A stretch of 64,000 nucleotides of DNA from Mesonia sp. K7 (GCF_003233725.1 NZ_QKQV01000004.1:124001-188000); one strand, 5' to 3'. Counted from the first letter of the stretch, positions 28,560 to 38,079 are shown. Notes: generated from the sequence alone by a model not told the origin. A program made the numbers and translations.

Positions 28560-29327
28560 TTAACTTTGTAAATATTGCAACACCGTTTCGTAAAAATCTT
28601 TAGGTTTTTCAGCGTGAATCCAATGTCCTGCTCCTTTTATGGTCACCAATTTGCTTTTCGGAAAATGCTTTTTAATGGTTTCTGTATCGCTTTCGCGGAT
28701 ATAATCTGACTGGTCACCATTTACAAAAAGGGCGTTACCGTTATAGATTTCGTTGTCATTTATAGCTTGACCAACATGCTCTACTTTCTCTTCCAACACC
28801 GAAATATTCATCCGTAAAGCCAGGGTATCTTTATCTTTTCGATACAGGTTTTTCAGTAAAAATTGTCTTACTCCAACTTCTTTGACAAAGTTTTTTAGGA
28901 TATCATCGGCATCTTCACGCGAATCTAAATTTGAACGGTGCAAAGCGGTCAAGCCTTCTAAAATAGCCTGATGATGTGGCGCATAATATTTTGGCGCGAT
29001 GTCCACAACAATTAGCTTTTCGACACTGTTTGGGTAATTTACCGCAAATTTCATCGCCGTTTTTCCACCCATAGAATGACCAATAACACTCGCTTTGTCG
29101 ATGTTGTGTTCTTTCTGATAATCTTTGATATCTTCTGCCATTAATTCGTAATTGAACTCATCGGTATGCGGACTTCTACCGTGATTCCGTTGGTCGATAA
29201 GGTGCACCTGAAAACCTTCATCTGCAAACTGCTTCCCGAGTGTTTTCCAGTTGTCACCCATTCCGAGAAATCCGTGAAGGATAAACAATGGTTTTCCCTC
29301 TCCTATTATTTTTGAGTATAACTTCAT
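28560..29327 (-). CDS. Alpha/beta hydrolase (YbfF-like esterase)
   Basis: A protein of 255 residues with the alpha/beta-hydrolase fold. The oxyanion HGFLGMGDNW is at 18-27, the nucleophile elbow GHSMGG has Ser85, and the catalytic histidine lies in GAGHWIHAEKP near 236. The HGRSP segment at about 49-53 is typical of the YbfF esterase group. Its substrate is unknown and it is probably cytosolic. It starts 3 bases after the pdxJ stop, so the two are cotranscribed. Confidence 0.88.
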   Translation of the reverse strand: MKLYSKIIGEGKPLFILHGFLGMGDNWKTLGKQFADEGFQVHLIDQRNHGRSPHTDEFNYELMAEDIKDYQKEHNIDKASVIGHSMGGKTAMKFAVNYPNSVEKLIVVDIAPKYYAPHHQAILEGLTALHRSNLDSREDADDILKNFVKEVGVRQFLLKNLYRKDKDTLALRMNISVLEEKVEHVGQAINDNEIYNGNALFVNGDQSDYIRESDTETIKKHFPKSKLVTIKGAGHWIHAEKPKDFYETVLQYLQS

Positions 29328-29330
29328 CGC

Positions 29331-30044
29331 TTATTTTAAAAGTTGTAAATATTTTTTGACGACTGTTTCCAAACCATCGTACAAAGCTTCCGAAATTAGT
29401 GCATGACCAATGGAAACCTCCAATAGATTTGGAATATTTTCTTTGAAGTATTTGATATTCTTCAAAGACAAATCGTGACCTGCATTAATGCCTAAACCTA
29501 ACCGATTCGCTACTTTCGCGGAAGCGATATAAGGCCTGATGGTATCTAAATTTCCTTTTTCGTAACCCGAAGCAAAATCTTCAGTATACAACTCAATCCT
29601 ATCGGTTCCGGTATGTTTTGCAGCTTCTACCATTTCAACAACTGGATCAACAAAAATAGACGTGCGAATACCATTTCTCTTGAATTCAGCAATTACTTCT
29701 ACCAAAAAATCTTTGTGCTTTTTGGTATCCCAACCGGCGTTAGATGTAATGGCGTCGGGAGCATCGGGCACTAAAGTTACCTGCATAGGTTTATTTTTTA
29801 GAACCAAATCGATAAAGGTAGGTGTTGGATTTCCTTCGATATTGAATTCGGTTTTTACCACAGGTTGTAAATTCCGCACATCTTGATAAGTAATATGTCT
29901 TTCGTCTGGTCGCGGATGAACCGTGATGCCTTGTGCACCAAAAGATTCTATCCTTTTTGCAGCCTCAACAAGGTTAGGAATACTTCCGCCACGAGCGTTT
30001 CTAATCGTTGCAATTTTATTGATGTTTACGCTTAGTTTTGTCAT
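29331..30044 (-). CDS. pdxJ: Pyridoxine 5'-phosphate synthase PdxJ
   Basis: A protein of 237 residues that condenses 1-deoxyxylulose 5-phosphate with 3-amino-2-oxopropyl phosphate to give pyridoxine 5'-phosphate, the last step of the DXP-dependent B6 pathway. It begins KLSVNINKIATIRNARGG, followed by GITVHPRPDERHI and later NAGHDLSL, all PdxJ hallmarks. The length is normal. It is transcribed from a box at 30063-30070, divergent from the CBS-domain gene, with the alpha/beta hydrolase downstream. Confidence 0.96.
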   Translation of the reverse strand: MTKLSVNINKIATIRNARGGSIPNLVEAAKRIESFGAQGITVHPRPDERHITYQDVRNLQPVVKTEFNIEGNPTPTFIDLVLKNKPMQVTLVPDAPDAITSNAGWDTKKHKDFLVEVIAEFKRNGIRTSIFVDPVVEMVEAAKHTGTDRIELYTEDFASGYEKGNLDTIRPYIASAKVANRLGLGINAGHDLSLKNIKYFKENIPNLLEVSIGHALISEALYDGLETVVKKYLQLLK

Positions 30045-30062
30045 TTATACACTTTTTAGTCA

Positions 30063-30070
30063 CAAAAATA
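30063..30070 (-). promoter_or_regulatory. -7 box of pdxJ
   Basis: The minus strand reads TATTTTTG, an exact TAnnTTTG match, 18 bases upstream of the pdxJ ATG. Confidence 0.5.
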
Positions 30071-30128
30071 CAAAGTAGAATTTCTTTTATGTTTTTTAAA
30101 ATCATTAATTTGCGTTAAAATCAAGATT

Positions 30129-30788
30129 ATGCAATTGTCAGATTTTCTTATCAACGATATCAAAATTCAGTCTATTAAAGAGCCTGTTAAACACTTTAGA
30201 AATCTATTTAATGAATTAACCTACAGTCATTTACCTATTGAAAAAAAAGGCAAATATGTTGGGTGTATTTTCGAAAATGATGTACGTTGTTTTGATAGTG
30301 ATAAAACCATAGAAGATTACGAATATGCTGTCGAGTGTTTTTTTGTTACCACCAATGACAATTGGCTGGAAGTGATCAAAACTTTTAGTGACAACAACAC
30401 CAACTTAATGCCCGTTATAGATGAGGAAACCAAAGAATATATTGGTTATTTTGAGCTGAACGATATCATGACGTTGTTTAACGATACGCCATTTCTAAAG
30501 GAAAGCGGAGCGATTATCGTGGTGCAAAAGTCTTTTGAAGAATATTCGTTAAGCGAAATTGCACAAATTGTTGAATCTTCTAATTCTAAACTTATCGGAG
30601 CTTTTATCAGCAAGATAGAAAACGATATGGCTGAAGTCACGCTAAAAACGAATTCGCGTGGTGTAAACGAAGTAATCCAATCATTTAGAAGGTATGGTTA
30701 TCAGATTATCAGTTCGCACCAAGAAGATATGTTTACCAAAAACCTAAAAGATCGTGCGAGGTATCTAGACAAGTACCTCAACACTTAA
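30129..30788 (+). CDS. CBS-domain protein
   Basis: A cytosolic protein of 219 residues with two CBS repeats (about 1-60 and 65-125, the second with NLMPVIDEETKEYIGYFELND). A C-terminal ACT-like segment follows (about 135-200: GAIIVVQKSFEEYSLSEIAQIVE). CBS pairs usually sense adenine nucleotides. It is followed 24 bases later by nadK, and this pairing is common in flavobacteria, so regulation tied to NAD or ATP state is plausible but unproven. Confidence 0.8.
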   Translation: MQLSDFLINDIKIQSIKEPVKHFRNLFNELTYSHLPIEKKGKYVGCIFENDVRCFDSDKTIEDYEYAVECFFVTTNDNWLEVIKTFSDNNTNLMPVIDEETKEYIGYFELNDIMTLFNDTPFLKESGAIIVVQKSFEEYSLSEIAQIVESSNSKLIGAFISKIENDMAEVTLKTNSRGVNEVIQSFRRYGYQIISSHQEDMFTKNLKDRARYLDKYLNT

Positions 30789-30812
30789 ACCAACATAAAA
30801 AAATCTAGCCTT

Positions 30813-31706
30813 GTGAAAGTCGCAATTTACGGTCAGTTTTACCACGAAGATTCAGGAAAATACATTCAAGAGCTGTTGGATGAGTTAGAAGCACAAGATG
30901 TAGAAGTGCATATCGAAGAAAATTTCCTGAAAATCATCAACGAAACAGAAGAAATCAATAAAAAATACCCTCAATTCGATACGTTTACTAAAATCGATAA
31001 TTCGTACAGCTACTTCTTTAGTATTGGTGGCGATGGTACGATTTTAAAATGCATTAACTATGTGAGAGACACCAAAGTCCCTATTGTTGGTATCAATACC
31101 GGACGATTGGGCTTTTTAGCCACAATACAAAAAGACGAGATCAAATCGATGCTCAAAGCTTTAAGCGAAAAAAATTACACCATTTCCCGAAGAGAATTAC
31201 TAAGCATTGCAACAACTCCAAAAAACCAAAGTCTTTCTGATATGAATTTTGCTTTAAACGAGATTGCTATCAGCAGAAAAAATACCACTTCGATGATTAC
31301 CATAGATGCTTGGTTAGATGGAAAATACCTCAACGGTTATTGGGCAGATGGTTTGATTGTGGCAACACCAACTGGTTCTACGGGTTATTCTTTAAGTTGC
31401 GGTGGACCAATCATTACGCCAGAGACAAAATCGCTGGTCATTACACCTATTGCTCCACATAATCTTAATGCGAGACCATTAGTAATTCCTGATGATACAG
31501 AACTCACATTAAAAGTTTCGGGAAGAGAGGATGAGTTTTTGGTATCGTTAGACTCTAGACTTACCTCGCTAAATAACGAAACTACAATGACACTTAAAAA
31601 AGCAGATTTTACAATTGGCCTTGTCTCTTTAGAGCAAGAAAGTTTTGTGAAAACACTAAGAAAAAAGCTCTTATGGGGCGAAGATAAAAGAAATAAAAAA
31701 CAATAA
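30813..31706 (+). CDS. nadK: NAD kinase
   Basis: A protein of 297 residues that phosphorylates NAD to NADP in the cytosol. The GGDGT motif is at 72-76 and the family's NxE segment is ALNEIAISRK. The PTGSTGYSLSCGGPI loop is at about 188-202. The start is the GTG at 30813, giving KVAIYGQFY as the first beta strand, which fits the family. It follows the CBS gene in the same direction. Confidence 0.95.
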   Translation: MKVAIYGQFYHEDSGKYIQELLDELEAQDVEVHIEENFLKIINETEEINKKYPQFDTFTKIDNSYSYFFSIGGDGTILKCINYVRDTKVPIVGINTGRLGFLATIQKDEIKSMLKALSEKNYTISRRELLSIATTPKNQSLSDMNFALNEIAISRKNTTSMITIDAWLDGKYLNGYWADGLIVATPTGSTGYSLSCGGPIITPETKSLVITPIAPHNLNARPLVIPDDTELTLKVSGREDEFLVSLDSRLTSLNNETTMTLKKADFTIGLVSLEQESFVKTLRKKLLWGEDKRNKKQ

Positions 31707-31775
31707 ATACAGCTATAATTTGTTAACTAATAAGTAGAAAACGAATGTAAATTAAGTATTCGATAACTTAATTCA

Positions 31776-31783
31776 TATATTTG
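31776..31783 (+). promoter_or_regulatory. -7 box of the porG-uppS-bamA-ompH cluster
   Basis: TATATTTG followed by CA is an exact TAnnTTTG match, 16 bases before the porG-like ATG. Confidence 0.6.
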
Positions 31784-31799
31784 CAAACTTTAGAAAATT

Positions 31800-32495
31800 A
31801 TGAGACATTTTATAGCCATTTTTATAATGCTACTTTACGTCAACATATCGCAAGGACAAACCTATGAAATAGGACCTTACATCGGAGGTTCTAATTATAT
31901 TGGTGATATTGGTTCTACACAATATGTTAACCCAGAAAATTTAGTAGTTGGTGGTTTATTTAAATGGAATCGTTCTAATAGACACTCCTTTAGGCTATCT
32001 GTTTTACACACTACGATCGATGCTTCTGATGCAAACAGTAGTGACAACAGAAGAATTGAAAGGGATTTAGCATTTGAAAATCAAATTACAGAAGTTTCTT
32101 TAGGTCTAGAGTACACTTTCTGGGAATGGAATTTACATCATTTCAAAAAGCAACTTACTCCGTATTTATACACTGGTTTAACCGGAGTTTTTACCGACGA
32201 TAAATACCTAAGCAATCGTACCAATACCATCATAACGAATGATAGCAAAGTAGTCGCTGCAATTCCTATGGTTATTGGCGTTAAAGCTACTTTAGACACT
32301 CAATGGATTTTTGGGGTAGAATTGGGAGCGAGGTATATGTTTACCGATAATTTTGACGGAAGCACCCCCGAAGAATTTGATGGCGGAGAAGTTTATCCTC
32401 ATTTCGGAAATCAGAACACCAATGATTGGTATATGTTTGCCGGCATTACGGTTACCTATTCCTTCGGAAGAAAACCTTGTTATTGTAATTTTTAA
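31800..32495 (+). CDS. porG: PorG-like T9SS outer-membrane protein (DUF6089 family)
   Basis: A protein of 231 residues with a signal peptide (about 1-19, ending SQGQ) and an eight-strand-sized beta-barrel: YEIGPYIGGSNYIGDIG at the start, repeated aromatic strands, and a VTYSFGRKPCYCNF end. This matches the PorG family, which in Porphyromonas associates with the PorK/PorN ring. The position directly upstream of uppS and bamA is the known porG context. The stop overlaps the uppS ATG (TAATG). The gene symbol is inferred from family and context. Confidence 0.8.
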   Translation: MRHFIAIFIMLLYVNISQGQTYEIGPYIGGSNYIGDIGSTQYVNPENLVVGGLFKWNRSNRHSFRLSVLHTTIDASDANSSDNRRIERDLAFENQITEVSLGLEYTFWEWNLHHFKKQLTPYLYTGLTGVFTDDKYLSNRTNTIITNDSKVVAAIPMVIGVKATLDTQWIFGVELGARYMFTDNFDGSTPEEFDGGEVYPHFGNQNTNDWYMFAGITVTYSFGRKPCYCNF

Positions 32496-33235
32496 TGGAT
32501 TTAAAAAACCAAATAAATAAAGATAAATTGCCGCAACACATTGCCATTATTATGGATGGGAATGGTCGGTGGGCAAAAAAACAAGGTTTAATCCGGACAA
32601 AAGGTCATGAACAAGGTGAAAATTCTGTAAGAGAGACCGTAGAAATATGTAGGGAAATAGGCATCAAAAATCTAACTTTATTTGCTTTTTCAACAGAAAA
32701 CTGGAATCGCCCAAAGTACGAAGTCAATACCTTGATGAGATTACTTGTGAAATCCTTAAAAAAAGAGATCGAGTCTTTTCAGAAAAATGACATTAGGCTT
32801 AACGCCATCGGCAATTTAGATTTGCTTCCTGAGAAACCAAAAAAAGAACTTCTCGAAGCTATCAAAGATACAAAAGACAACAAACACATGACCTTAACCG
32901 TAGCTTTAAGTTACGGCTCTAGAGAAGAGATCGTTTCTGCCGTAAGAAAAATAGTCGAAAAGACGACGTCTGGAGAATTAAACGGCAGCAAGATTACAGA
33001 ACAAACTATAGATGAGCATTTATACACCTCAGACATTCCTGATGTAGATTTACTTATCAGAACAAGTGGTGAAGAACGCATCAGCAATTTTTTATTATGG
33101 CAAATCGCTTACGCGGAATTATATTTCACGGAAGTACTGTGGCCAGATTTCACCAAAGAAGATTTATTAAAAGCAGTTATCAATTACCAAAACAGAGAAC
33201 GTAGATTTGGAAAAACAAGTGAGCAGATCAATTAA
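32495..33235 (+). CDS. uppS: Isoprenyl transferase (undecaprenyl diphosphate synthase)
   Basis: A protein of 246 residues that extends farnesyl diphosphate with isopentenyl units in cis to make the C55 lipid carrier for peptidoglycan and LPS. The catalytic motif is HIAIIMDGNGRWAKKQGL with Asp21, and the C-terminal DLLIRTSGEERISNFLLWQ and ELYFTEVLWPDF motifs are intact. It overlaps porG by one base and is followed 7 bases later by bamA, a classic uppS-bamA arrangement. Confidence 0.96.
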   Translation: MDLKNQINKDKLPQHIAIIMDGNGRWAKKQGLIRTKGHEQGENSVRETVEICREIGIKNLTLFAFSTENWNRPKYEVNTLMRLLVKSLKKEIESFQKNDIRLNAIGNLDLLPEKPKKELLEAIKDTKDNKHMTLTVALSYGSREEIVSAVRKIVEKTTSGELNGSKITEQTIDEHLYTSDIPDVDLLIRTSGEERISNFLLWQIAYAELYFTEVLWPDFTKEDLLKAVINYQNRERRFGKTSEQIN

Positions 33236-33242
33236 CCTATCG

Positions 33243-35822
33243 ATGATAAAAAAGCTAATCACCTTATTACTTATCATATTTAGCACACAGCTAGTAGAAG
33301 CCCAAGATATCGCTTTGGGTAATGGTCAAAAATATACCATTGGTAAAATTACAGTTACAGGAACCACAAATTATAACGAAAGTACAGTCATTGCCTATAC
33401 AGGATTAAAAACCGGACAAAGTATTTATATTCCAGGTGATAGATTAAGTAATGTCATTAAAAAGTTATGGGACTTAGAACTTTTCTCTGATGTAAACATA
33501 TACGTGGTAGGTATACAAGGTACGGTTGCCAATTTAGAAATAGAAATAAAAGAGTTGCCTACGATAGGAAAAATTACTTTAGTTGGGATAAAAAATCGCA
33601 AATCAAAAAAAGAAAAATTTCTTAAAGATTATGAGCTCAAAACCGGAACTAAGATTACCGAAAACCTCATCACAACTACTGAAAATAAGATAGAGAAAGA
33701 CCTTGCAAAAAAAGGACACCTCTTTGCAGAAGCTACGATAACTACTAAAGATATACCTGCAGACACTATTTCTTCTGATGAAGGAAAAAAAGTAGAGTTT
33801 ATTGTAAATGTAGATAAAAAAGACAAAGTAAAAATTGCTAATTTTAATATAGAAGGCAATGAGGTGTTTTCTGACGCAAAAGTAAGAAGGCAGTTTAAAA
33901 CTAAAAGAAGAAATTTTCTACGCTTTTGGAAAAGATCAAAATTTATTGAAGAAGATTACGAAGCTGGCAAACAGAAACTCATCGAAAAATATAAATCTAA
34001 AGGTTATCGGGATGCAAGAATAGTTGCTGACACCATGACTGTAAAAAATGACAAAGCCGTTGAATTAGCTATAAATTTAGAAGAGGGAGACAAATATTAT
34101 TTTGGAAACATCTCTTTTTTAGGGAATACGGTTTATACAGACCAACAACTTCGTAGAGTTTTAGGAATTGCTAAAGGCGACACATACAACGGTACTCTTT
34201 TAGATAAGAAAATTGCGGACATTGAAAATCCGGAAGCTAACGATATCACCAATTTATACCAAAACAATGGTTATTTGTTTGCTCAAATCAATCCAGTTGA
34301 AACCAAGGTTTATAACGATACTATCGATTTTGAAATAAGAATTTACGAAGGTAAATTGGCCTATTTTGATAAAATTACGGTTACTGGAAACGACAAGACC
34401 AACGACCATGTGATTTATCGTAATTTAAGAACAAAACCAGGTCAGATCTACAGTAAACAAGATGTAGTTAGAACGGTAAGAGAATTAGGAGCTACTGGTT
34501 TTTTTAATGCAGAAAAACTAAGTCCAGACTTTAATGTAAACCCAGCAGACGCAACCGTAGATTTAAATTATCACGTAGAAGAAGCTGGAGCTAGTCAAAT
34601 ACAATTACAAGGCGGTTATGGTGGCGGTGGCTTTGTAGGCACTTTGGGGTTATCTTTCAATAATTTTTCTATAAAAGGAATTTTTGATAAAGATGCTTAC
34701 AAGCCATTACCTATGGGCGATGGGCAGACTTTATCATTACAAGCACAAGCTGCAACTTTTTACCAAACTTACAGTCTGTCTTTTTCAGAACCTTGGCTTG
34801 GTGGCAAAAAACCTATTAGATTAAGTACCTCTTTTTCATATAGCAAACAATTTCAATTTGATTTCGTAAATAGAGATGTCGATCGTTCCCAAAATTTTAA
34901 TATCATCGGAGGTTCTATAGGTTTAGCAAAACGATTAACCATACCCGATGATTTCTTTACAGCTTCAGCTGCATTGAGTTTTCAATATTATGATTTAAAT
35001 AATTTTCAAGTTGCACGTTTATTTAGATTTGAAAATGGTTCCGCAAGAAACTTCGCACTTACTTTAGGATTAACTAGAGATAACACCTACACCAATCCTA
35101 TTTTTCCCATGGGTGGGTCAAGCTTTGGAATAACAGCAAAACTAACACCTCCATATTCAGCATTCAATGGAGTAGATTACGCTAACTTAGAAAACCAAGA
35201 AGAATTTCAAAATGTAAACGGCTCTCCTAATTACGCTGCCATTGATCAAGAAAAGTATAAATGGTTAGAGTATTATAAAGTAAAATTTAATGCTAATTGG
35301 TACAATAATCTTTTTGCAAAATTAGTTTTAAGAACTGGAATCGAATTGGGATATTTAGGCGCTTACAACCAAGATAGAGGCATCCCTCCTTTTGAAAGGT
35401 TTTTCTTAGGAGGAGATGGTTTAGGGGGATATTCTTTAGATGGCAGAGAAAATATTAGACTGAGAGGTTATCCTAACCAATCTGTATATCCTGCCTCTAG
35501 AACTGGTACTATAACAGAAAATTCTTCGTATGGAGCACCTATATATAATAAATTCTCTTTAGAATTGAGATACCCTATTACATTAAAGCCTCAAGCATCC
35601 ATTTTCACACTTGCCTTTGCTGAAGGTGGCGCAAGTTATGACAGCTTTAGAGAGTATAATCCGTTTTTATTAAATCGTTCTGCCGGACTAGGATTACGTA
35701 TATTTATGCCGGCATTCGGAATGTTAGGAATTGATTTTGGATATGGATTTGACCCAATTCCTGGAACAGAGAGTGGTGCCAACGGATGGGAAACACATTT
35801 TATTATCGGTCAACAGTTTTAA
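33243..35822 (+). CDS. bamA: Outer-membrane protein assembly factor BamA
   Basis: A protein of 859 residues from the ATG at 33243, chosen because it starts a signal peptide (MIKKLITLLLIIFSTQ, cut near EAQ). About 430 residues of POTRA domains come first (IGKITVTG, IGKITLVGI, IANFNIEGNEVFSDAKVRR, YFGNISFLGNTVYTD, FDKITVTGN), then a beta barrel with the FERFFLGGDGLGGYSLDGRE strand and a terminal FIIGQQF with C-terminal Phe. BamA inserts barrel proteins in the outer membrane. It lies between uppS and the ompH pair. Confidence 0.96.
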   Translation: MIKKLITLLLIIFSTQLVEAQDIALGNGQKYTIGKITVTGTTNYNESTVIAYTGLKTGQSIYIPGDRLSNVIKKLWDLELFSDVNIYVVGIQGTVANLEIEIKELPTIGKITLVGIKNRKSKKEKFLKDYELKTGTKITENLITTTENKIEKDLAKKGHLFAEATITTKDIPADTISSDEGKKVEFIVNVDKKDKVKIANFNIEGNEVFSDAKVRRQFKTKRRNFLRFWKRSKFIEEDYEAGKQKLIEKYKSKGYRDARIVADTMTVKNDKAVELAINLEEGDKYYFGNISFLGNTVYTDQQLRRVLGIAKGDTYNGTLLDKKIADIENPEANDITNLYQNNGYLFAQINPVETKVYNDTIDFEIRIYEGKLAYFDKITVTGNDKTNDHVIYRNLRTKPGQIYSKQDVVRTVRELGATGFFNAEKLSPDFNVNPADATVDLNYHVEEAGASQIQLQGGYGGGGFVGTLGLSFNNFSIKGIFDKDAYKPLPMGDGQTLSLQAQAATFYQTYSLSFSEPWLGGKKPIRLSTSFSYSKQFQFDFVNRDVDRSQNFNIIGGSIGLAKRLTIPDDFFTASAALSFQYYDLNNFQVARLFRFENGSARNFALTLGLTRDNTYTNPIFPMGGSSFGITAKLTPPYSAFNGVDYANLENQEEFQNVNGSPNYAAIDQEKYKWLEYYKVKFNANWYNNLFAKLVLRTGIELGYLGAYNQDRGIPPFERFFLGGDGLGGYSLDGRENIRLRGYPNQSVYPASRTGTITENSSYGAPIYNKFSLELRYPITLKPQASIFTLAFAEGGASYDSFREYNPFLLNRSAGLGLRIFMPAFGMLGIDFGYGFDPIPGTESGANGWETHFIIGQQF

Positions 35823-35853
35823 TTTGGCACGATATTTTCTAATACACAACAAG

Positions 35854-36648
35854 ATGAAAAAAAGTATTTTATTTCTTTTCGCAATTTTTGCACTAAGTAC
35901 AACCTCTTATGCACAAAGAGGTCTTAAAATCGCTTATGTTGATATGGATTATATTTTAAAAAATGTGCCAGAATATCAGCAAGCAAGTACACAACTTGAC
36001 GCAAAAGCCCAAAAGTGGAAATCTGAAATTGAGGTTATGCGAAATAAGATTGATGATATGAAACAAACTTTGGAAAACGAACGACCTTTGTTAACCAAAG
36101 AACTTATTGAAGAACGTGAAGAAGAAATTGCCTTTGAAGAAAAAAAGATGCTCGATTATCAACAAGAAAAGTTTGGACCCCAAGGCTCTTTAATTGTTAG
36201 CAAAAGACAACTGGTACAACCTGTACAGGATCAAGTTTTTAATGCAATACAAGAAATAGGTTTAAAAAGAGAATATGATTATATTTTCGAAAATTCATCG
36301 AATGCCTTAATGCTTTTTTCTGCCGATCGTCACGATATAAGTGACCAAGTCTTAACAATGATTGGTCGAAATGCTAGATTGAGTAAAAATGAGATAAAAG
36401 AACAAGAAGAAGAAAAATATAAATCTGTTGAGCAAGCTAGAGAAGATAACCAAGAAGAAGCACAACGCCAACAAGAAAGACAAGAAAGAGAAGACGAAAG
36501 AAATGAAATGCTCAACGAACGCCAGCGCATGAGAGACTCCATACGCCAAGCAAGGCAAGCAGAGTACGAAGAAAGACGACGTAAGCTTTTAGAAGACAGA
36601 CAAAGGCGCAGAGACAGTATAGAACAAGCCCGAAATAATAATAGATAA
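35854..36648 (+). CDS. OmpH/Skp family chaperone with long charged C-terminal tail
   Basis: A protein of 264 residues from the ATG at 35854, which starts a good signal peptide (to about SYAQ at 20). Residues 21-170 are the Skp-type fold: YVDMDYILKNVPEYQQA, a coiled-coil tentacle and a return strand. After about 185 the sequence becomes almost pure Arg/Glu/Gln coiled coil, with the repeated block RQRMRDSIRQAR / RQRRRDSIEQAR at the end. That tail is about 80-90 residues beyond a normal Skp. The protein is periplasmic and probably carries unfolded barrel proteins to BamA, encoded just upstream. Confidence 0.9.
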   Translation: MKKSILFLFAIFALSTTSYAQRGLKIAYVDMDYILKNVPEYQQASTQLDAKAQKWKSEIEVMRNKIDDMKQTLENERPLLTKELIEEREEEIAFEEKKMLDYQQEKFGPQGSLIVSKRQLVQPVQDQVFNAIQEIGLKREYDYIFENSSNALMLFSADRHDISDQVLTMIGRNARLSKNEIKEQEEEKYKSVEQAREDNQEEAQRQQERQEREDERNEMLNERQRMRDSIRQARQAEYEERRRKLLEDRQRRRDSIEQARNNNR

Positions 36649-36690
36649 TCAATAATAAAAATTCAATAATTACAAATAACAACAAGAAAA

Positions 36691-37206
36691 ATGAAACAGT
36701 TTAAAACTTTATTAATAGCATTAACATTAGTATTAGGTTCGTATGGTATTTCTAGCGCACAAACCAAAGTTGCCCATATCGCAACACAAGATTTGATTGA
36801 ATCTATGCCTACTTATAAATCTGCTATGAGCGAATTAGAAAAAATAGAAAACACCTACAGAGCAGATATCGATGATTTATTGAAAGAGGCTCAAAGTAAA
36901 AACCAACGCTACCAACAAGAGGCTCCAACAAAGACCGATCAAGAAAATGCGGCAAGGGCTCAAGAGTTACAAGCTACACAAGAAAAAATAGTTCAATTTC
37001 AGCAAAATGCTCAAAAAGAGTTACAGAAAAAAGAAAATGAGCTTTTAAAGCCTATCTACGAAAAAGCAAGAGAAGCTATTCATAAAGTAGCAAGAGCTAA
37101 AGGTTACGATTATGTGTTAGATTCTACAATCGGTGCAGGAGGAGTTCTTTTAGCAGATGGTTACGATCTTCTAAAGGATGTGCAGAAAGAATTAGGCATC
37201 AACTAA
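36691..37206 (+). CDS. OmpH/Skp family periplasmic chaperone
   Basis: A protein of 171 residues with a signal peptide (to about SSAQ at 24) and a standard-length Skp fold: VAHIATQDLIESMPTYKSAM, a coiled coil (about 50-125) and AKGYDYVLDSTIGAGGVLLADG. It is the second of two adjacent paralogues after bamA; unlike the first it has no extra tail. A terminator follows. Two skp-like genes behind bamA is a common Bacteroidota arrangement. Confidence 0.92.
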   Translation: MKQFKTLLIALTLVLGSYGISSAQTKVAHIATQDLIESMPTYKSAMSELEKIENTYRADIDDLLKEAQSKNQRYQQEAPTKTDQENAARAQELQATQEKIVQFQQNAQKELQKKENELLKPIYEKAREAIHKVARAKGYDYVLDSTIGAGGVLLADGYDLLKDVQKELGIN

Positions 37207-37230
37207 TTTTTTTAATCATAAAAACTTTAT

Positions 37231-37267
37231 AAAGCACTTCTATTTTTAGAGGTGCTTTTTTATTTTT
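37231..37267 (+). terminator. Terminator after the ompH pair
   Basis: AAAGCACTTCT pairs with AGAGGTGCTTT (one G-T pair) around a short T-rich loop and is followed by T runs. It closes the porG-uppS-bamA-ompH-ompH cluster. Confidence 0.85.
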
Positions 37268-37284
37268 AAGCTTATTTTAAAACC

Positions 37285-38079
37285 ATGCAAAAAGATAATC
37301 CCATAGGAATGTTTGACTCTGGAGTTGGCGGCACTTCTATCTTAAAAGAAGTATACAAATTACTCCCCAATGAAAAAATTATTTATTTGGCAGATAGCAA
37401 AAATGCGCCTTATGGTTCTCGTTCTCAACAAGAGATTATCGATCTTTCTATCAAAAACACAGAATTCCTGCTAGAAAAAGGAGCTAAAATAATTGTCGTT
37501 GCTTGCAATACAGCTACCACCAACGCAATAAAGGTTTTACGGGCAAATTATACCGTTCCCTTTATAGGAATTGAGCCTGCGATCAAACCTGCAGCCTTAA
37601 AATCTACCAATAACATTATTGGAATACTCGCTACTAAAGGAACTCTCTCTAGCGAACTTTTTTCGGAAACCTCTAAAGTGTTTGTTCAAAACACTAAAAT
37701 CATAGAGGTTGTAGGAGAAGGTTTAGTACCTTTAATTGAAAACGGTGATCTACACAGCCAAAAGATGATAAGCTTGCTAGAAAAACTCTTAAAACCCTTT
37801 ATTGAAAACCAAATTGATTACCTTGTTCTAGGTTGCAGTCATTACCCGTACATTATTCCACAGATAAAAAGAATATTACCCGATAATGTAAGCATTATAG
37901 ATTCCGGTGAAGCTGTCGCAAAACAAACAAAAGCGGTTTTAGAAAGCAAAAATCTTTTAAGTGATCATTCCTTAACTGAAAAACCAACACTCTACACCAA
38001 CAAAGATATTGAAGTTTTAGAACTTTTGTTAGACAACAAAAATCTTCAGAAATACCGTATTAGCTACTTAGATTTTTAG
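37285..38079 (+). CDS. murI: Glutamate racemase
   Basis: A protein of 264 residues that interconverts L- and D-glutamate for peptidoglycan. The two catalytic cysteines are Cys74 (VVACNTATT) and Cys184 (LGCSHYP), with Asp11 in MFDSGVGG. The length is normal. It starts 18 bases after the ompH terminator and converges on the PorP/SprF-like gene, overlapping it by 4 bases at the 3' ends. Confidence 0.96.
   Translation: MQKDNPIGMFDSGVGGTSILKEVYKLLPNEKIIYLADSKNAPYGSRSQQEIIDLSIKNTEFLLEKGAKIIVVACNTATTNAIKVLRANYTVPFIGIEPAIKPAALKSTNNIIGILATKGTLSSELFSETSKVFVQNTKIIEVVGEGLVPLIENGDLHSQKMISLLEKLLKPFIENQIDYLVLGCSHYPYIIPQIKRILPDNVSIIDSGEAVAKQTKAVLESKNLLSDHSLTEKPTLYTNKDIEVLELLLDNKNLQKYRISYLDF

Noticed and set aside
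33207-33242. Upstream start for bamA within uppS (and 35731 for the first ompH, 49305 for the second permease)
   Set aside because: The longer forms add residues before a clean signal peptide or the family's normal opening; the downstream ATGs fit better.
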